Of a stretch of 64,000 nucleotides of DNA, positions 61,171-64,000 are shown piece by piece. The stretch covers positions 62,001 to 126,000 of the forward strand of contig JBKBSO010000010.1 of assembly GCA_046291695.1 (NCBI GenBank), written 5' to 3'. Every line of letters begins with the position of its first letter. Position 1 is the first letter of the stretch. The notes under the pieces were generated by a model. It had not been told where the DNA came from, did no database searches, and worked only from the letters and a program-made list of their open reading frames with translations. The position numbers and the translations under genes were made by a program. The stretch comes from PNNG01 sp046291695. Its GTDB lineage: Bacteria > Bacteroidota > Bacteroidia > UBA7662.

Positions 61171-64000
61171 ATGATTATTGGAATTGATATGGGAACTAAT
61201 AGCCTTGGATGGGCAGTAATTGGAAATAAGTCCATTATTGAAACTGGCGTTAGGGTATTCCCAGAAGGGGTTAACAGACCTAAAGGTGGTGCGGAAGAGT
61301 CTAAAAACAAAAAAAGAAGGGAAGCAAGACAAATTCGAAGACAATATTTTAGACGTCGATTGCGCCTTCAGGCATTAGAGAAACTTCTGTCGAAGTATAT
61401 GATGTTTCCTGATGATTCGCAGCGAGCGACTTGGGTGGCATTGAACCCTTATCAATTGCGAGCAAAGGGTGTAGAAGAGGAATTGACACCTTTAGAATTT
61501 GGTCGTGTGCTTTACCATATAGCCCAGCGAAGGGGATTTAAGTCAAGTATGAAAGGCAAAGCTGAAGAAGAGGGAAAAATTTATGATGGCAATCTTAAAA
61601 TCAACAAGATTGGAATAACAGCAACCCAGCAAGGTATTGCAGAGGGTCAATATCCAACACTAGGATCGTACTTGAATGACTTAGATACATCAAAGGAAAG
61701 GATTAGGAATCGCTATACGACTCGTCAAATGTATATTCATGAATTTGAAGTGTTATGGAACGTTCAAAAACAGTTTAAGTCCGAATTTTATTCTGATGAA
61801 CTTAAAGAAAGTATTGGAAATGAACGAACCGGTGTTTTATTCTTTCAACGGCCTTTGAGGTCACAAAAGTCCCTCGTAGGAAAATGCAAATTTGAACCAC
61901 AAAAACCAAAAGCGCCATTAAGTTCAATAGCCTATCAAGATTATCGAGCTTGGAGTTTTTTAAATACATTGAAGTATGGTAACAATGAGGCATTGACGTC
62001 TGAACAAAAAGTACTTGCTTTTGAAGAAATGAGTATAAAGCCCAAACTAACACTCAAGGCACTTAAGAAAAAGTTGAAAATTGACGAAATATTTAATTAC
62101 GAGGACGATGCTCCTTTACCATGTCTAACATCGCTTGCATTTTTCAAGAAGCATTTCGAAGGGTTTATAGACTTCAACGAAGAAAAGCAATTACATGATT
62201 TGTGGCATTTGTTTTATGATGCAGCAGATGTAGATTGGTTAAGAACGAAATTACAACAGGTGTATGGTATGGATGAAATCCAAGCAAAAAAAGCAAGTTC
62301 AATTAGATTGGAGGAGGGGTATGCGAGTTTATCAACTTTAGCAATTACGAGAATACTGCCTTTCTTAGAAATGGGTTTTATGTTCGATCAAGCTGTTTTG
62401 ATAGCTGGAGTTCAAAAAGCTTTAGGAGAGAGCCGATGGAATATGCTTAGCACTGAGGTTCGCAATGGTCTTATCGATAGCATTTTGCATGTTGCTAAAA
62501 GGAAAGAAAAGAGTAAATCACGCGAAAGGATCGCTAATTATTTACAAAACGAATTTGGATTAGATGAGAAGCGATTAAAACTGCTTTACCATCATAGTGA
62601 TTTAGAAGATCAAGAGGATCTAATGGAAAACTTGCCGGAAATTAGGAATTTGCGAAACCCTGTGGTTCAGCAATCAATGGCTGAACTACGAGCGGTAATG
62701 AATTCTATAATTAAGAACCATGGCAAACCTGATCACATAGTTGTAGAATTGGCTCGTGAATTGAAGAACTCTTCAAAAAAGCGAGAAGAAATACGTAAAT
62801 CCAATTTGGAGCGCGAAAATCAAAGAAATAAAGCGAAAGAAAAGCTATTGAAGGATGGTATCAGGCCGACTAGTTACAATATTACTAAGTACTTACTATG
62901 GGAAGAGTGTAGTCGTATATGCCCGTATACCGGAAAATCCATTGGCTGGCAGGATTTATTCGATGATGGCATTTGGCAAATTGAACACATCATTCCGTAT
63001 AGTATTTCGCTTGACGATAGCTTTATGAATAAAACACTCTGTTATGCTGATGAAAACAGGCGTAAAGGGAATAAAACACCGTTTCAATTTTATGGTAGTG
63101 ATGAAACTACTTGGCAAGAAAAAAAGGTACTAGTAAAACAACTGCTTTGCAATCGCGCTAGCTACTCGAAATTTTTGCGATTTGTTGATGAAAGAGATCC
63201 GATAGCTGATGATTTCTTATCACGACAATTGAATGATACCAGATACATGTCGAAAGAAGCTAAATCATATTTAGCCAAGATATGCAAGGATGTGGTGGTC
63301 AGTCCAGGCAGTGTAACATCGCAACTTAGGCATTTATGGGGCTTGAATGGTATTTTGAGTCCACCAATAAAGACGGATTTTAAATTTGAAGGACCATGTT
63401 GGATTGTCACAAATGAAACAGGTGAAGCTGTACATTTAGAACCATGGAGTTTGGATTTAGTCGGTAAAGCAGAAGAGAAATTGTCAAAATATGGAATAGT
63501 ATGGGAAGGTGATATTCGTAAAGGAATGTTTCAAAGCAAAAAGGAAAGAGCAGATCATCGACATCACGCTGTCGATGCCATTGCAATAGCCTGTACAGAA
63601 AGAAGATTTGTACAACAGTTATCTTTCTATCATAGTCGATCAAAAGAACATCTTTACCCGGATTTTGAATTGCCATGGCCAACTTTTTTTAGGGATGCCA
63701 AGCGGAGTGTTGAAAATATTTTGGTGGTTCATAAAAAACGCAACCGGTTAATTACGAGTAGAAGCCTTAAGCAGAAAATTAATGGAACAATTGTCGTGCA
63801 TAAACTGGTTGCTCCTCGAGGGCAATTGCATGAGGAAACTTATTATGGCCGTGTGCATGATCCTATTTCAAATAGAATGGAATTTACAACACGTAAACCT
63901 TTAGAAGCTATTACGAAGGTAAAGCACATTGCAAGGATAAATGAAACTGAAATATTGAAGCAAATTGAGGAACGGGCAAAAGAATTGAATGTTGATCTGA
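61171..64000 (+). CDS. cas9: CRISPR-associated endonuclease Cas9, type II-C (3' end outside window)
   Basis: The frame is open from ATG 61171 to the right edge, giving 943 residues without a stop. RuvC-I is MIIGIDMGTNSLGWAV with D6. The arginine-rich bridge helix spans about 46-75 (KNKKRREARQIRRQYFRRRL). 'HIAQRRGFKS' and 'RNPVVQQSMAELRAVMN' are family landmarks. RuvC-II is HIVVELARE with E526. The HNH domain has QIEHIIPYS with H606, DDS and N629. RuvC-III is HRHHAVDA with H799 and D802. 'VTSQLRHLWGLNG' precedes it. After 805 comes the PAM-interacting part ('VHKLVAPRGQLHEETYYGRVHD'). The motif spacing suggests a compact protein of roughly 1050-1150 residues. The gene is AT-richer than its neighbours. 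cas1, cas2 and the array should lie beyond 64000. Confidence 0.97.
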   Translation, partial: MIIGIDMGTNSLGWAVIGNKSIIETGVRVFPEGVNRPKGGAEESKNKKRREARQIRRQYFRRRLRLQALEKLLSKYMMFPDDSQRATWVALNPYQLRAKGVEEELTPLEFGRVLYHIAQRRGFKSSMKGKAEEEGKIYDGNLKINKIGITATQQGIAEGQYPTLGSYLNDLDTSKERIRNRYTTRQMYIHEFEVLWNVQKQFKSEFYSDELKESIGNERTGVLFFQRPLRSQKSLVGKCKFEPQKPKAPLSSIAYQDYRAWSFLNTLKYGNNEALTSEQKVLAFEEMSIKPKLTLKALKKKLKIDEIFNYEDDAPLPCLTSLAFFKKHFEGFIDFNEEKQLHDLWHLFYDAADVDWLRTKLQQVYGMDEIQAKKASSIRLEEGYASLSTLAITRILPFLEMGFMFDQAVLIAGVQKALGESRWNMLSTEVRNGLIDSILHVAKRKEKSKSRERIANYLQNEFGLDEKRLKLLYHHSDLEDQEDLMENLPEIRNLRNPVVQQSMAELRAVMNSIIKNHGKPDHIVVELARELKNSSKKREEIRKSNLERENQRNKAKEKLLKDGIRPTSYNITKYLLWEECSRICPYTGKSIGWQDLFDDGIWQIEHIIPYSISLDDSFMNKTLCYADENRRKGNKTPFQFYGSDETTWQEKKVLVKQLLCNRASYSKFLRFVDERDPIADDFLSRQLNDTRYMSKEAKSYLAKICKDVVVSPGSVTSQLRHLWGLNGILSPPIKTDFKFEGPCWIVTNETGEAVHLEPWSLDLVGKAEEKLSKYGIVWEGDIRKGMFQSKKERADHRHHAVDAIAIACTERRFVQQLSFYHSRSKEHLYPDFELPWPTFFRDAKRSVENILVVHKKRNRLITSRSLKQKINGTIVVHKLVAPRGQLHEETYYGRVHDPISNRMEFTTRKPLEAITKVKHIARINETEILKQIEERAKELNVDL

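Overview
The window looks like a chromosomal segment of a member of the Bacteroidota. Several large exported proteins end in type IX secretion (T9SS) sorting or gliding-type C-terminal domains. Upstream regions repeatedly carry the phylum's -7 box TAnnTTTG and few Shine-Dalgarno sites. The gene set (TolC/adaptor pair, LemA-TPM-TPM, DUF5916 protein, DUF6427-like protein, TPR-membrane-HTH regulator) is typical of the group. Gene order is mostly housekeeping with short intergenic gaps.

Layout. 1-9.2 kb: end of alpha-glucan phosphorylase, an AhpD-like protein, a large gliding-type surface protein, a tolC-adaptor-gpsA run. 9.5-16.6 kb: thioesterase plus DtxR-type regulator, HupE-like protein, M1 peptidase, TPR regulator, a decayed reading frame and a 58-residue membrane protein. 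16.8-31.1 kb: transketolase, lipoprotein hydrolase, T9SS proteins, bacilliredoxin, patatin-recA, and the lemA cluster. 31.5-33.8 kb: tight ferredoxin reductase-ferredoxin-ruvX-def operon. 34.7-38.2 kb: tRNA with CAT anticodon, then an AT-richer accessory stretch with a Fic protein whose catalytic histidine position is glutamine, two DoxX-like genes and a Sua5-type gene. 38.3-49.2 kb: a secreted-protease block (S8, M43, M61, M28) interrupted by a SlyD-like isomerase. 49.3-60.8 kb: glycosyltransferase, purQ, membrane proteins, VIT1-type transporter, PBP1A, a TetR/hydrolase pair, DUF5916 protein.

61.0-64.0 kb: the most notable element. An AT-rich type II-C cas9 begins at 61171 and runs off the right edge with all catalytic motifs intact (D6, E526, H606, D802). 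Just upstream, on the opposite strand, is a sequence with every part expected of its tracrRNA: anti-repeat, two short stems and a strong intrinsic terminator, led by a perfect TATATTTG -7 box. cas1, cas2 and the CRISPR array are not in the window and would be expected beyond 64000.

Two families of intergenic palindromic repeats are scattered through the window: a GCGAAGCGAGC-type array at four sites, and a GCTGGAAATGCGAAGCATGC-type element at three sites. All identifications come from reading the sequence; no searches were run.
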